Virus record (IMG/VR): IMGVR_UViG_3300005466_000019
Span: 1-41,764 of that record
Origin: a virus
DNA: 41,764 nucleotides
Direction: 5' to 3' (one strand)
Below, one piece after another: positions 6,454-13,615 of the stretch. Every line of letters begins with the position of its first letter. Within the stretch, counting starts at the first letter, position 1. Under the pieces are notes generated by a model, which made no database searches, was not told where the DNA came from, and saw only the letters and a program-made list of their open reading frames with translations. A program made the position numbers and the translations under genes.

Positions 6454-6763
6454 TCGAGGGACTCTCCTTTGCCTTAAGGCTTTCTTTTCTCTCTTCCCAC
6501 TTGAGCCGACGTAAGGCGTCATCCCCGAACACAGAAGACATCGAATAGCCATGGGAAATCCCGCTTATTGGCGCTGGATTCATGATCGCCTTGTCTCCGC
6601 TGCGGATGCTGAGAGAGTCTCCGTCTTGGACTATTAAAACCGTCCCGGAGACCTTGGCCTCTTGAACTGTTCCGGCGCTGTCTACATAAACTACCCTTGT
6701 TTCTTTCGTTGTCCAGGCTGTGATAACTCCGAACACTAGTGCTGCTATTAGCGGGATTGGCAT
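6437..6763 (-). CDS. Exported or membrane-anchored protein, 108 aa
   Basis: GGAGG precedes the ATG. Residues 2-17 (PIPLIAALVFGVITAW) form a hydrophobic N-terminal segment followed by a beta-rich region (TRVVYVDSAGTVQEAKVSGTVLIVQDGDSLSIRSG), suggesting a signal anchor and periplasmic domain. No lipobox. Function unknown. Confidence 0.6.
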   Translation of the reverse strand: MPIPLIAALVFGVITAWTTKETRVVYVDSAGTVQEAKVSGTVLIVQDGDSLSIRSGDKAIMNPAPISGISHGYSMSSVFGDDALRRLKWEERKESLKAKESPSNVEMP

Positions 6764-6824
6764 TTAGTTTCCTCCGTTAGACTTCGATTGTCAATCAATT
6801 ACTGATTTGTGTCAAAATTAGTAA

Positions 6825-7109
6825 TTACTGCCCCTCCCCCTCTCCTCGCGGATGAGACTGGTCCCCGTATATTTCTTTTAGGCGGGAGTCTATACGACCG
6901 TTTATCTCTTCAGCTTTATTCACTGATTCTTTTGGTTCACGCCCCATCTTGGAATCCCAATGGCTCCTAGAGAACTCGACATCGAACAAACCGGATGCGA
7001 TCATGGATGCCGTCTCTAGGTCATACCCCTTCTCACACAACCTAAAGCCATACTCCATTGCGGACATAAACGCTGACTTCACATCTGCCTTACTGTCGTT
7101 TGTATTCAT
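6825..7109 (-). CDS. Hypothetical protein, 94 aa
   Basis: Strong GGAGGGGAGGAG ribosome site upstream of the ATG. Helical N-terminal half (VKSAFMSAMEYGFRLCEKGYDLETASMIASGLF), acidic middle, short G/E-rich end. Not recognised. A 61-base gap separates it from the next gene of the operon. Confidence 0.65.
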   Translation of the reverse strand: MNTNDSKADVKSAFMSAMEYGFRLCEKGYDLETASMIASGLFDVEFSRSHWDSKMGREPKESVNKAEEINGRIDSRLKEIYGDQSHPRGEGEGQ

Positions 7110-7123
7110 AGTCTCCTCCCCTC

Positions 7124-7453
7124 CTACGCGGGGTTCTTCTTCCAGACAGACCAGTCAGGCTCACCATTGACTCTAGTATCGTATGAGTCGTCATAGTCAA
7201 GGCCAGGAGTCATCCCCATACAAGACTTGCAAGCCCTCCATGGGACAGTCCATCCGCCACCGTAGGACGTATATACAAGCACGTCTTCAGCCTTACCACA
7301 GACACACTCTTTCCAGTGATCCCCTCTCCAATTGTCATTCAATTCTTCAGCTGTACGAAAAAGCGTTGGGATATAAACGTCGGATGTCCCGTTGTATTCA
7401 AAGAACATCACTTCTCCGTCCTTGAACTTAACCTGCCCGCTTGCATGGCTCAT
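7124..7453 (-). CDS. Hypothetical protein with zinc-like cysteine pairs, 109 aa
   Basis: Contains CVC and CKSC about 30 residues apart and an aromatic-rich C-terminus (PDWSVWKKNPA). The N-terminal part reads as a beta sheet (GQVKFKDGEVMFFEYNGTSDVYIP). GAGAGGGTGAT precedes the ATG. No family recognised. Confidence 0.6.
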   Translation of the reverse strand: MSHASGQVKFKDGEVMFFEYNGTSDVYIPTLFRTAEELNDNWRGDHWKECVCGKAEDVLVYTSYGGGWTVPWRACKSCMGMTPGLDYDDSYDTRVNGEPDWSVWKKNPA

Positions 7454-7462
7454 ATCACCCTC

Positions 7463-7666
7463 TCACCCTTTGGGAGGCTTAGGCTTATTTCTGATCCACC
7501 AACAAATAGCCTCCAGCTGTTCGGGCGTGAACTCGCCATCTAAGACGGCCGTTTCTTTTCCTCCTCTTGCCGAGGGCCAATCCAAATATTCACCTGCCAA
7601 GGTTCCAAGAGTGCCGTCGTTTTGTATGGCGTCCCCAAGGATTTCTCTCGCCTTTTTTTCGTCCAT
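7463..7666 (-). CDS. Hypothetical protein, 67 aa
   Basis: Short acidic protein in the leftward operon, GGGGTGAG upstream. The C-terminal segment FTPEQLEAICWWIRNKPKPPKG resembles endings of small phage proteins of unknown role. Nothing further can be assigned. Confidence 0.6.
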   Translation of the reverse strand: MDEKKAREILGDAIQNDGTLGTLAGEYLDWPSARGGKETAVLDGEFTPEQLEAICWWIRNKPKPPKG

Positions 7667-7667
7667 C

Positions 7668-8060
7668 TCACCCCGCCTTTTCTTTCAGCTTGACCCATTC
7701 CCATCCATAGGTCTTCTTGCAATCTATATTGATTGCCGCCCTACTGCCCTCTTGTATGTATAGCGTCCCGTCCCCATCCCAAAACCACGCCACAAAGAGC
7801 GGGCCACAAGTCCAGTAAGCGCAATGCTTTTTGCGGTCCTCTTCCCACTCTTTAACGGGATTCCATTCACTCGGAGCGCCCATCAATATCTCCGCTATCC
7901 GTTTAGGGCACTCTTCTCTGGTGAATTCGGGCCGCACGTCGAAGGTGGAATAACACCCAAGATCCCCACCATACTTGTCCTCGACAAAGATGTAGTCCCT
8001 TAATTCCTCCCCAAACTCGTTAGGGTCTTCCATTGTCTGTGTGTCCTTAGTGATCTTCAT
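7668..8060 (-). CDS. Hypothetical protein, 130 aa
   Basis: Start at ATG 8060, preceded by GAGGAAGA and overlapping the upstream gene by 14 bases; upstream in-frame ATGs lie deeper in that gene. Tryptophan-rich acidic protein (WNPVKEWEEDRKKHCAYWTCGPLFVAWFWDGDG). No recognised domain. Confidence 0.6.
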   Translation of the reverse strand: MKITKDTQTMEDPNEFGEELRDYIFVEDKYGGDLGCYSTFDVRPEFTREECPKRIAEILMGAPSEWNPVKEWEEDRKKHCAYWTCGPLFVAWFWDGDGTLYIQEGSRAAINIDCKKTYGWEWVKLKEKAG

Positions 8061-8235
8061 TCTTCCTCGCATGAGGCGCATAATAGAGCCCAAGAGGCTT
8101 GTTCAAATCAATAGGCTCATTCATCGGGAGCCACTTCCCCTCACGACTATCGAAATATATGTCTCCCAGCAAAACAATCTCCCCAACTTTAAGACGGCGA
8201 TAGCCTTTAGGCAATTCCAGCTTTGTCCTTCCCAT
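8047..8235 (-). CDS. Hypothetical protein, 62 aa
   Basis: ATG 8235 overlaps the previous stop (TGATG); a GTG one codon upstream is the alternative. The sequence LPKGYRRLKVGEIVLLGDIYFDSREGKWLPM looks like a small beta-barrel fold. Not recognised. Confidence 0.6.
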   Translation of the reverse strand: MGRTKLELPKGYRRLKVGEIVLLGDIYFDSREGKWLPMNEPIDLNKPLGLYYAPHARKNEDH

Positions 8236-8465
8236 CACCCCACCCTCTCAATCCAGAGTTTGACTTTCTGCTCATAAACACCGTCTTTCTTGCGTCGTGG
8301 AAGGAATCGGTTAATCTTAGTTAATCGTTTTAGCCTGTCCCCATCATTCCGTGTATAACGTGCCAGTTCTGGGTAACAATTTAACTGAAGCGTTACTCCA
8401 TCTTCCAAATAAGGATATCCTTCTGCCAAAAGAAACAGTCTCTTCTTCCCCGTCTTCCTGGTCAT
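8235..8465 (-). CDS. Hypothetical basic protein, 76 aa
   Basis: GGGAGG precedes the ATG. Very basic (KTGKKR..., KRLTKINRFLPRRKKDG), so nucleic-acid binding is plausible. No family recognised. Tightly packed in the operon. Confidence 0.55.
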   Translation of the reverse strand: MTRKTGKKRLFLLAEGYPYLEDGVTLQLNCYPELARYTRNDGDRLKRLTKINRFLPRRKKDGVYEQKVKLWIERVG

Positions 8466-8468
8466 GAG

Positions 8469-8657
8469 TTAGGCCCTCCCGTTATACTCGACCGCATATC
8501 CGCTCTCAGCAGAAACCTTGTGCCCTTTATTTCTGGCATGGTCAGATGCCGCTTTCTGGCCCGTAATAAAATCTCCCGTCTCCCAACTGCAATCTGTGCA
8601 ATGAGCAATGAAATGCACAAGATGCTTCCTAAGCCCCTCTTTGCCTTTGCGGGTCAT
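8469..8657 (-). CDS. C2H2 zinc-finger-like protein, 62 aa
   Basis: Contains C-x2-C-x17-H-x4-H (CTDCSWET...SDHARNKGH), the ligand spacing of a single C2H2-type finger, embedded in a basic protein. Such single-finger proteins occur in many phages. Probably binds nucleic acid; target unknown. Confidence 0.6.
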   Translation of the reverse strand: MTRKGKEGLRKHLVHFIAHCTDCSWETGDFITGQKAASDHARNKGHKVSAESGYAVEYNGRA

Positions 8658-8661
8658 TTCT

Positions 8662-8867
8662 TCATCCCTCTTTCATTCTGTCTTGATGGACCCTGATTAA
8701 GAACTTACGAGCCCTGCTAATACCGCAGTCATCGCACTTGGACTCATCGAACTCGGCCACCCAGGCTTTGAGGCGCAGTTCTCAGAATGAGTGGTCCTGG
8801 TTTGCGTGACAAGATGCTCGATCAATTCGATTGCTTCCCCGTATGGCGTTAAGGATTCATTCTTCAC
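8662..8867 (-). pseudogene. Frameshifted small CxxC protein gene
   Basis: Starting at GTG 8867 (GGAGGGGG just upstream), the frame reads well (VKNESLTPYGEAIELIEHLV...), then near 8780 the coding signal moves to another frame (LRLKAWVAEFDESKCDDCG...KEG) ending in TGA at 8662-8664. The interval is 206 bases, two more than a multiple of three, so one inserted base would restore about 68 codons. Either a sequencing or assembly indel, a recent mutation, or a programmed shift. The restored C-terminal half has a CDDC metal-like pair. Confidence 0.55.
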
Positions 8868-8869
8868 GT

Positions 8870-9127
8870 CTACCCCCTCCCTTCCTTGGTGGCTTTGGCA
8901 ATTGCATCATTAAGCCTTTGATACGCGTCCTCAGTTTCAGGCGCAAGGTTAAGTATTTCCCTATGGCACTCCAATTCTTCTAAAGCAATTCTTCCCGCCT
9001 CCACCAACTCCCTGATGGTGGCCTTTTGCAGTCGGATAGTAACTTCCGCGTCTGCAAGTTCATTGACGGCTCTGTTGTAATACATGCCGTTAATACACCC
9101 CATCTCCCCTTCCTCCCCATCTTTCAT
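8870..9127 (-). CDS. Hypothetical helical protein, 85 aa
   Basis: GGAGG precedes the ATG at 9127; a second ATG eight codons in has an equally good site. Long helical middle (LADAEVTIRLQKATIRELVEAGRIALEELE), probably coiled coil. Similar in style to phage 'early' helical proteins; function unknown. Confidence 0.6.
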   Translation of the reverse strand: MKDGEEGEMGCINGMYYNRAVNELADAEVTIRLQKATIRELVEAGRIALEELECHREILNLAPETEDAYQRLNDAIAKATKEGRG

Positions 9128-9139
9128 TCCGGCCTCCGG

Positions 9140-9571
9140 TTAGTTATCGAACCAGAAAACGATACGAGCATCTTCCACGCCCTTGGGCCTGTATTCTGGA
9201 TGCTTGACGAATGTGTCCCACGAATCGCTGAATATCCATCCAAAGAATTGAGTGGCCCAGTCATTGTCTTCCGGCTCATTCGACTCTTTCCCCGTCCTCT
9301 TGAAATACTCCGGGATGTCGGCCACTTCCGCCGCGCTCAACCATGAATGACTATGCCCATCTGAATCCCATTTTTCAGAATGAAACTTGGTCATGAACGT
9401 GGAGTCCTTGGGGATTCCCCTCGGCTGAGAAACAGGCTTTATGTCGCCGCTGTTGCGGACATCGGCCATCCGAGCAAAGACCCCATAACGCCGCTGTCCT
9501 TCAATTGGTCCATAATAATGCCACTCGCCGTTGATCTTGACCTCGGCGTGCATGTGGATGTCACAGCCCAT
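9140..9571 (-). CDS. Conserved phage protein (MGCDIH family), 143 aa
   Basis: Begins MGCDIHMHAEVKINGEWHYY and contains ADVRNSGDIKPVSQPRGIP and GHSHSWLSAAEV, the conserved blocks of a widespread phage protein family of unknown function. Several conserved His, Cys and Asp residues near the N-terminus suggest metal binding. The ATG overlaps the previous stop by one base (TAATG). Confidence 0.75.
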   Translation of the reverse strand: MGCDIHMHAEVKINGEWHYYGPIEGQRRYGVFARMADVRNSGDIKPVSQPRGIPKDSTFMTKFHSEKWDSDGHSHSWLSAAEVADIPEYFKRTGKESNEPEDNDWATQFFGWIFSDSWDTFVKHPEYRPKGVEDARIVFWFDN

Positions 9572-9741
9572 TATTTCGCACCCCCTTCCCGGGGGGAGGA
9601 TTCTTTGACCGGGACCAAGACCAACTCCCTCGATCCACCAACCGGGACATTGGGCATTTCAGTTACCGTCAAGCTGATCCTGTGGGGCTTTTTACCCGCA
9701 CCCGGATAAACCCTGATAATTACTCGACCCTTCTCACCCAC
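9571..9741 (-). CDS. Hypothetical protein, 56 aa
   Basis: GTG start at 9741 lies inside the end of the upstream gene (eight-base overlap), and the TAA shares its last base with the next ATG. Beta-rich short protein (GRVIIRVYPGAGKKPHRISLTV...ELVLVPV). The tight packing on both sides supports it despite its small size. Confidence 0.55.
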   Translation of the reverse strand: MGEKGRVIIRVYPGAGKKPHRISLTVTEMPNVPVGGSRELVLVPVKESSPREGGAK

Positions 9742-9901
9742 GGCGGGGCTCCTCTTTCGGCATCATTTCGTCGGGCGTCAACTTACGCACCATGTCATTC
9801 TTGCACTCATCACAGTAAAGATATTCCCCGCCGGAATCGTTCTTGATGGCCCATTTCGCCTTTCTCCCGCTGTCGCACTCTTCGCAAGTGTAGGCCTTCA
9901 T
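9734..9901 (-). CDS. Small zinc-ribbon protein, 55 aa
   Basis: CEEC and CDEC pairs, about 23 residues apart, make a zinc ribbon (KAYTCEECDSGRKAKW...YCDECKND). GGAGGAGG lies just upstream of the ATG. The fourth such protein in this genome, indicating many small zinc-binding accessories. Confidence 0.65.
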   Translation of the reverse strand: MKAYTCEECDSGRKAKWAIKNDSGGEYLYCDECKNDMVRKLTPDEMMPKEEPRRG

Positions 9902-9919
9902 TGTCATCCTCCTCCGGGG

Positions 9920-10120
9920 CTAGGACTTCTTCCACTCTTTACCGCTCTCAAAAATGCGGACCTTTCCGCCCTTCATAACGTAGACGTCCATTGAGTGCTT
10001 CTTGCTCTTCAAGGAAACAACGACCATCCCACGCCTATCATCTCCGATTGTCCTTGTGACTTCGACCGGCCCCCATTTGAAGCCGTAGGCGGTTTGTTCC
10101 CCTGGAATTTTTACGCTCAC
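9920..10120 (-). CDS. Hypothetical protein, 66 aa
   Basis: GTG start overlapping the previous TGA. Predicted beta-rich (GFKWGPVEVTRTIGDDRRGMVVVSLKSKKHSMDVYVMKGG is followed by a basic end). No family recognised. Confidence 0.6.
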   Translation of the reverse strand: MSVKIPGEQTAYGFKWGPVEVTRTIGDDRRGMVVVSLKSKKHSMDVYVMKGGKVRIFESGKEWKKS

Positions 10121-10314
10121 CTATCAGCCCCCTCTTTGTTGTAGGCATTGATGGCCAGAATTCCCATCCTGACGGCCCGGTAAGCATCTCCCACTTCAAG
10201 CGCCCCAAGATTCGCTTCCGCCCACTCCCAAAATCCATCCCACTCCATGTCTTCGGGGCGGTTCCCGGGGATATCGCTCTCGCTACAACCTGGAGGCAAG
10301 TTGTATCCACTCAT
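10117..10314 (-). CDS. Hypothetical acidic protein, 65 aa
   Basis: ATG 10314 overlaps the upstream stop (ATGA). Contains DMEWDGFWEWAEANLG, a tryptophan-rich acidic stretch, then a helix. Not recognised. An alternative frame over the same bases lacks such coupling and is rejected. Confidence 0.6.
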   Translation of the reverse strand: MSGYNLPPGCSESDIPGNRPEDMEWDGFWEWAEANLGALEVGDAYRAVRMGILAINAYNKEGADR

Positions 10315-10532
10315 TGGCGCACCGCCTTACCCAAAAGGTCGCCGTAAGTCTCTTCTTCCCGGCGGTCCTTCTCCTTGATAAACTCCGCTATCTCGGAGTC
10401 CTGATACCCACCTCGGCGCAGGGAGTTGTAGCACTCGCCAATCGTGGAGGGAACCGATGGCTCCGTGTTGAGGCGCTCTTTGTGAATCCGATTCCAGTCA
10501 TTCCCCATCTGCATGAACCGTTCGTAGGTCAT
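10311..10532 (-). CDS. Hypothetical protein, 73 aa
   Basis: Helical, charged protein (YERFMQMGNDWNRIHKERLN...IAEFIKEKDRREEET). GAGG precedes the ATG. Coupled to the next gene by ATGA. No known domain. Confidence 0.6.
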   Translation of the reverse strand: MTYERFMQMGNDWNRIHKERLNTEPSVPSTIGECYNSLRRGGYQDSEIAEFIKEKDRREEETYGDLLGKAVRQ

Positions 10533-10561
10533 TTGTCCGTCCTCCTTGAGGGGTTAGGCTT

Positions 10562-10813
10562 CTACTGCGCGTCCATCTCTTTCAGAGCTTCGGACTGTTT
10601 CTTGTTGATCCAGGTGAGAGCGTCCGATGTCTGCCAGTTCCCAAGGCCCGCATTCGCCAAGTCAATCAAGGCGTCAATGGCGTTCTCGCAAATCTTCAAC
10701 TTCTCTTTTGCGGTTTCCATTTTCTCCTCCTCTAAACCAGGGTCATTACACCTGTCACAGTCGCAGCGTCCGCCAGATAACCCGATCTTTTGAGGGTCTT
10801 TAGTCCAAGTCAT
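10562..10813 (-). CDS. Hypothetical protein with CxCxxC motif, 83 aa
   Basis: N-terminal GGRCDCDRCNDPGLEEE holds three closely spaced cysteines; the rest is helical (KEKLKICENAIDALIDLANAG). A second start at M32 (METAKEKL), with GGAGGAG upstream, would remove the cysteine part. Function unknown. Confidence 0.55.
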   Translation of the reverse strand: MTWTKDPQKIGLSGGRCDCDRCNDPGLEEEKMETAKEKLKICENAIDALIDLANAGLGNWQTSDALTWINKKQSEALKEMDAQ

Positions 10814-10952
10814 CTATCTGACCACTCTTTTCGGCTTCTAGTATCGCATCTCGCAGTCTTATCATGGTTGAGGCTTTTATGCCATCGCAAGAGAATTCGC
10901 GTAAGACATCTTTGGCAGAACTCAAAAGAGCAGAAGCGATGCCATTATTCAT
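10800..10952 (-). CDS. Hypothetical protein, 50 aa
   Basis: Start at ATG 10952, with GGAGAG upstream; it overlaps the end of the preceding gene (ATGAATAA). Helical throughout (IASALLSSAKDVLREFSCDGIKASTMIRLRDAILEAEKS). No family recognised. Confidence 0.5.
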   Translation of the reverse strand: MNNGIASALLSSAKDVLREFSCDGIKASTMIRLRDAILEAEKSGQIDDLD

Positions 10953-11334
10953 GCGCTTCTCTCCGACAGACTGCATCCACATGGGCCAACAACTCGTGGC
11001 CCCCCGCCTTTACATGGATCGTGATTCCGCCCTCAATGCCGCAGAAGTAAGAGCGTTGAACTACAGCGAAGCCTTCCGGGATCTCAACCGTTTTACCTTC
11101 AACCGGGTTAGCCCAGGGAGCAAAGTCTTGAAGCTTCTCAACCACTCCGTCCGAAAGGCGGATAGCTGCGTAGTAGTTCCGAGTCCCGCCTCCCCAGTTC
11201 GTGTCATTGAAGAGAACCACGCCGGAATCATCCAAAAAGAATTTGCGTCCCATGTAGTCAGGGAAGGTTTGCTTAAGAATCTCCCGAACGGCCTTCGTCT
11301 TTGAAATCTTCGCCTTCGTCCCCGTCGTGGTCAT
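10945..11334 (-). CDS. Conserved phage protein of unknown function, 129 aa
   Basis: Start at ATG 11334, preceded by GGGAGG. Contains AVREILKQTFPDYMGRKF, FNDTNWGGGTRNYYAAIRL and QRSYFCGIEGGITIHV, segments typical of a phage protein family whose members are usually single genes in early operons. First gene of the leftward operon. No activity is known. Confidence 0.65.
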   Translation of the reverse strand: MTTTGTKAKISKTKAVREILKQTFPDYMGRKFFLDDSGVVLFNDTNWGGGTRNYYAAIRLSDGVVEKLQDFAPWANPVEGKTVEIPEGFAVVQRSYFCGIEGGITIHVKAGGHELLAHVDAVCRREAHE

Positions 11335-11367
11335 GGTCAGCCTCCCTTTATCTCTGGCTACACCCAT

Positions 11368-11395
11368 AGTTTATCATGAGATTGATGAATTACAA
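11368..11395 (-). promoter_or_regulatory. Leftward sigma70-like promoter
   Basis: On the minus strand TTGTAA (11390-11395), a 16-bp spacer and TAAACT (11368-11373) stand upstream of the first leftward gene. It is back-to-back with the rightward promoter at 11437. Confidence 0.5.
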
Positions 11396-11436
11396 GTAAA
11401 TGTGGTGTAACTTTTAAGTAAACTCGTTGAAAACGC

Positions 11437-11466
11437 TTGACAGGTAGCAATCTCAAGTCGTACATT
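11437..11466 (+). promoter_or_regulatory. Rightward sigma70-like promoter giving a nearly leaderless mRNA
   Basis: A perfect -35 box TTGACA (11437-11442), an 18-bp spacer and TACATT (11461-11466). The ATG of the next gene starts only eight bases after the -10 box, so transcription would begin at or within a base or two of the start codon. Confidence 0.6.
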
Positions 11467-11473
11467 AATACAC

Positions 11474-11752
11474 ATGACTGAGGCTGATGTCAGGAGCTAC
11501 ATGAACGCCCTCAAGCGAGAGCATCGCACAATGGGCCTAGAACGCCCCACGATGCTCAGGATTGCGTTTAATCCCGACGGAAGCCTTAAGCATGCCGAGA
11601 TCAGAGGCGAGACGCAGCAGCTTTGGAAATGGCCTAAGAGCTACAAGTCAAAGGTCGTTGGCTATGAAGAGGCTGCTTTCAATGCTTTCAAGATCAACAG
11701 GCGCAGCGTTGAGAATGAGTGGAGATTGAGCCCTTTGGGGCAACAGATTTAG
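11474..11752 (+). CDS. Hypothetical protein, 92 aa, product of the divergent rightward promoter
   Basis: Starts immediately downstream of a good TTGACA promoter with no ribosome-binding site, consistent with leaderless translation. Sequence TEADVRSYMNALKREHR...LRIAFNPDGSLKHAEIRGE is helical at the N-terminus, then beta. Its position opposite the 20-gene leftward operon makes it a candidate regulator, but no DNA-binding motif is certain. Confidence 0.6.
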   Translation: MTEADVRSYMNALKREHRTMGLERPTMLRIAFNPDGSLKHAEIRGETQQLWKWPKSYKSKVVGYEEAAFNAFKINRRSVENEWRLSPLGQQI

Positions 11753-11761
11753 ATAGCCATA

Positions 11762-11935
11762 GCCTTGCGCCAAGACCGCTTGCTCCGAGTGCGGAGCCAT
11801 GAAAGACCAGGCCATTAGCGGTTAGAGTGCAGTCCCGGGCCAAAGAGAAGCCACGGACAGCAGCATGTCGTTAACGGAGGCCGCCCCTCCCAACGGACGA
11901 TAGTCAGCGTACAGTCCGTATCTGTGTCGCAAGGC
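11762..11935 (+). ncRNA. Candidate 174-nt structured RNA closed by an 8-bp stem
   Basis: GCCTTGCG (11762-11769) pairs with CGCAAGGC (11928-11935). Inside: ACCGC/GCGGT (11775-11779/11818-11822) around hairpin GCTCCG-AGTG-CGGAGC (11782-11797); ACGGAC/GTCCGT (11853-11858/11914-11919) around GGAGG-CCGCC-CCTCC (11876-11890), extended by CGTT/AACG. All these arms are perfect and mutually compatible, a clear multi-branched fold. It follows the gene at 11474 by 9 bases and may be cut from that transcript. Confidence 0.6.
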
Positions 11936-12459
11936 AAAGAACTCTCACCATGGAAAGCCAATGGCTGCGCTTTGTCCAAATGATGATGAGGGAGTTTCAA
12001 TGGATCAACCCAACCATCAAGTGCCTAGTTTCCAGCTTAATGCCAAATTCAATCGCTTCGTTAGTCCATTACATCATCTGCTACATTAATGATTAGTTGA
12101 TGTGAGTTATTGGGTTTTGGGTTGGGAGAGTCGCAACCCTGCCGATTGGCAAGCCAATTTCTGAGATTTCTCCTCGGATCAGCCAAAATGTTGATGAAAA
12201 GTGGTTATAACTAGCAGAGTAATAGGCTAAAGTAAAGCTGTTGATATACACTAAGTTTGAGTGCTAGTAATAACTGTAAAAATCAATAATATCATTACCT
12301 TTGAAATGTGTTATGTATTAACTAATTCTAATGTGCGTCGGCTTCATAACCATAGTTATCAGAAGTAAAGTTTATGTAACAACGATTAATTGGCAGACTG
12401 GCAGGGGATAGGGGTATACCAAGGGGAAATCATGGCGGGCAGCAATATTAAGGTTCCAT
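11936..12459. other. AT-rich stretch without a convincing gene
   Basis: Clearly richer in A and T than its surroundings. It holds two short frames, 11950-12096 (48 codons, no good ribosome site) and 12000-12089 (29 codons, GGGAG upstream), neither recognised. Hairpins GGGTTG/CAACCC and ATTGGC-AA-GCCAAT lie near 12120-12160. Near the end, AAGGGG precedes ATG 12432 with only 11 codons (MAGSNIKVPYA). Next to the terminase genes, it could contain the packaging site, or be DNA that arrived with the HNH gene. Confidence 0.4.
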
Positions 12460-13305
12460 ATGCTTAGCATCCCATCCCAGCGTTCAGAAACATGCCCTAA
12501 GTGCAATCGGAATTGCACTGCGTGGAAATCTATTCAAACGCATTTCTATCCTAAGAAGAAAGGGAAAGAATGGGATATTTTTGAAGAGGGTGGTATTAAG
12601 AAAAAGAAATGCGCTAGATGTGAAAAGACTCATGAAATATCAGAGTTTTGGAAAACATCAAACAAATCGAGTCGTGATGGCTTACAAATTTACTGTAAGA
12701 ATTGCTTTAGAAAAAGAAATGGCACCATGCCTCAGAGTTGCCGAATTTGCGGGGTAGTTACTGCACCAAGGATAATGTTTTGTTCAAAGTGTAGACCGCT
12801 AGCAATAGAACGTAAGAAAGCGACTCACAAGGCTTGTAAGCAGCGCCGCAAGGCTCGTTTGCGTGGCAATGGCGGGTCGTTCACTGGGGCGCAGTTCTTG
12901 GAATTGTGCGCGAAATACGGGAATCGGTGCTTGGGTTGCGGGGTGGTGGGGATAGACCTCACGGTGGACCATGTTCTGCCTTTGTCGAAGGGTGGTCGGA
13001 ACGAAATTTCCAACATTCAGCCGTTGTGCCATGGGTGCAACGTAAGGAAATGCGATAGAGAGATAGATTTTAGGGGGTTGTATGGCGCGGCGCCTGGAAG
13101 CAGAGATGAGCAATATTCGGTCGGTTTGGAGGGAGAGGATCTTCGACCCAGACTTTCGATCCATGAGTTTCACGGAGCAGGGGAAGGAATTGGGCGTGTC
13201 ATCTCAGACGATTGCCAACTGGCGGAGGGAGATCAACCCAGAGCGGTGGCAGGAGATCCTGGATATGACTCGGGAGCAGTCAGCACGGCAAACGCTGGAG
13301 GTTGA
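12460..13305 (+). CDS. HNH homing-type endonuclease
   Basis: 281 codons. Three N-terminal zinc-knuckle pairs (CPKC, CARC...CKNC, CRIC...CSKC) are followed by an HNH domain: CLGC, LTVDHVLPLSKGG, NIQPLCHGCNVRKC. Free-standing HNH nucleases next to terminase genes are common in phages, as homing elements or packaging helpers. The last ~74 codons run out of frame over the small terminase gene and show no homology, so the working protein probably ends near residue 205. AAGG lies before the ATG. Confidence 0.8.
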   Translation: MLSIPSQRSETCPKCNRNCTAWKSIQTHFYPKKKGKEWDIFEEGGIKKKKCARCEKTHEISEFWKTSNKSSRDGLQIYCKNCFRKRNGTMPQSCRICGVVTAPRIMFCSKCRPLAIERKKATHKACKQRRKARLRGNGGSFTGAQFLELCAKYGNRCLGCGVVGIDLTVDHVLPLSKGGRNEISNIQPLCHGCNVRKCDREIDFRGLYGAAPGSRDEQYSVGLEGEDLRPRLSIHEFHGAGEGIGRVISDDCQLAEGDQPRAVAGDPGYDSGAVSTANAGG

Positions 13306-13615
13306 TGACGGGCTTCATCGCAAGGCCAGGGGTGGTGACGCCGTAGCGGCGAAGCTTTGGTATGAGATCCACGGGTGGTCGCCCAAGCAAAACCTGGAAA
13401 TCACGAAAGGGCGGGACAAAGAGTTGGACGGGAAGGCCAACTTTGATCTTTTGCGGGAGCTGGTGAAAGGGTTGTCGCCAGCGGAGAAGGCAGAACTCAT
13501 GGGGAGTGTGCCGCAAGGGGCCATAGAATCGAAGCCAGAGGCTTTTGGAAGCATTGTAGGCGGTTGTGGTGGAGAGTTAAAGGGCGGTGGCGGTGGAGGG
13601 GGAGAGAGTGTTTGA
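13082..13615 (+). CDS. terS: Terminase small subunit
   Basis: 177 residues. It has an N-terminal helix-turn-helix (MSFTEQGKELGVSSQTIANWRR) and a C-terminal low-complexity glycine tail. Location two genes before the large terminase supports DNA recognition for packaging. AGGGGG precedes ATG 13082; ATG 13106 (MSNIRSVW) is an alternative start. The gene overlaps the HNH frame by 224 bases. Confidence 0.65.
   Translation: MARRLEAEMSNIRSVWRERIFDPDFRSMSFTEQGKELGVSSQTIANWRREINPERWQEILDMTREQSARQTLEVDDGLHRKARGGDAVAAKLWYEIHGWSPKQNLEITKGRDKELDGKANFDLLRELVKGLSPAEKAELMGSVPQGAIESKPEAFGSIVGGCGGELKGGGGGGGESV

Noticed and set aside
11762-12459. Group I intron with HNH endonuclease
   Set aside because: No split gene flanks the region and typical intron core segments could not be identified; the RNA fold is 525 bases away from the HNH start.
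12799-13173. Leftward frame opposite the HNH gene
   Set aside because: Shadow of the HNH and terS coding strands; no homology.
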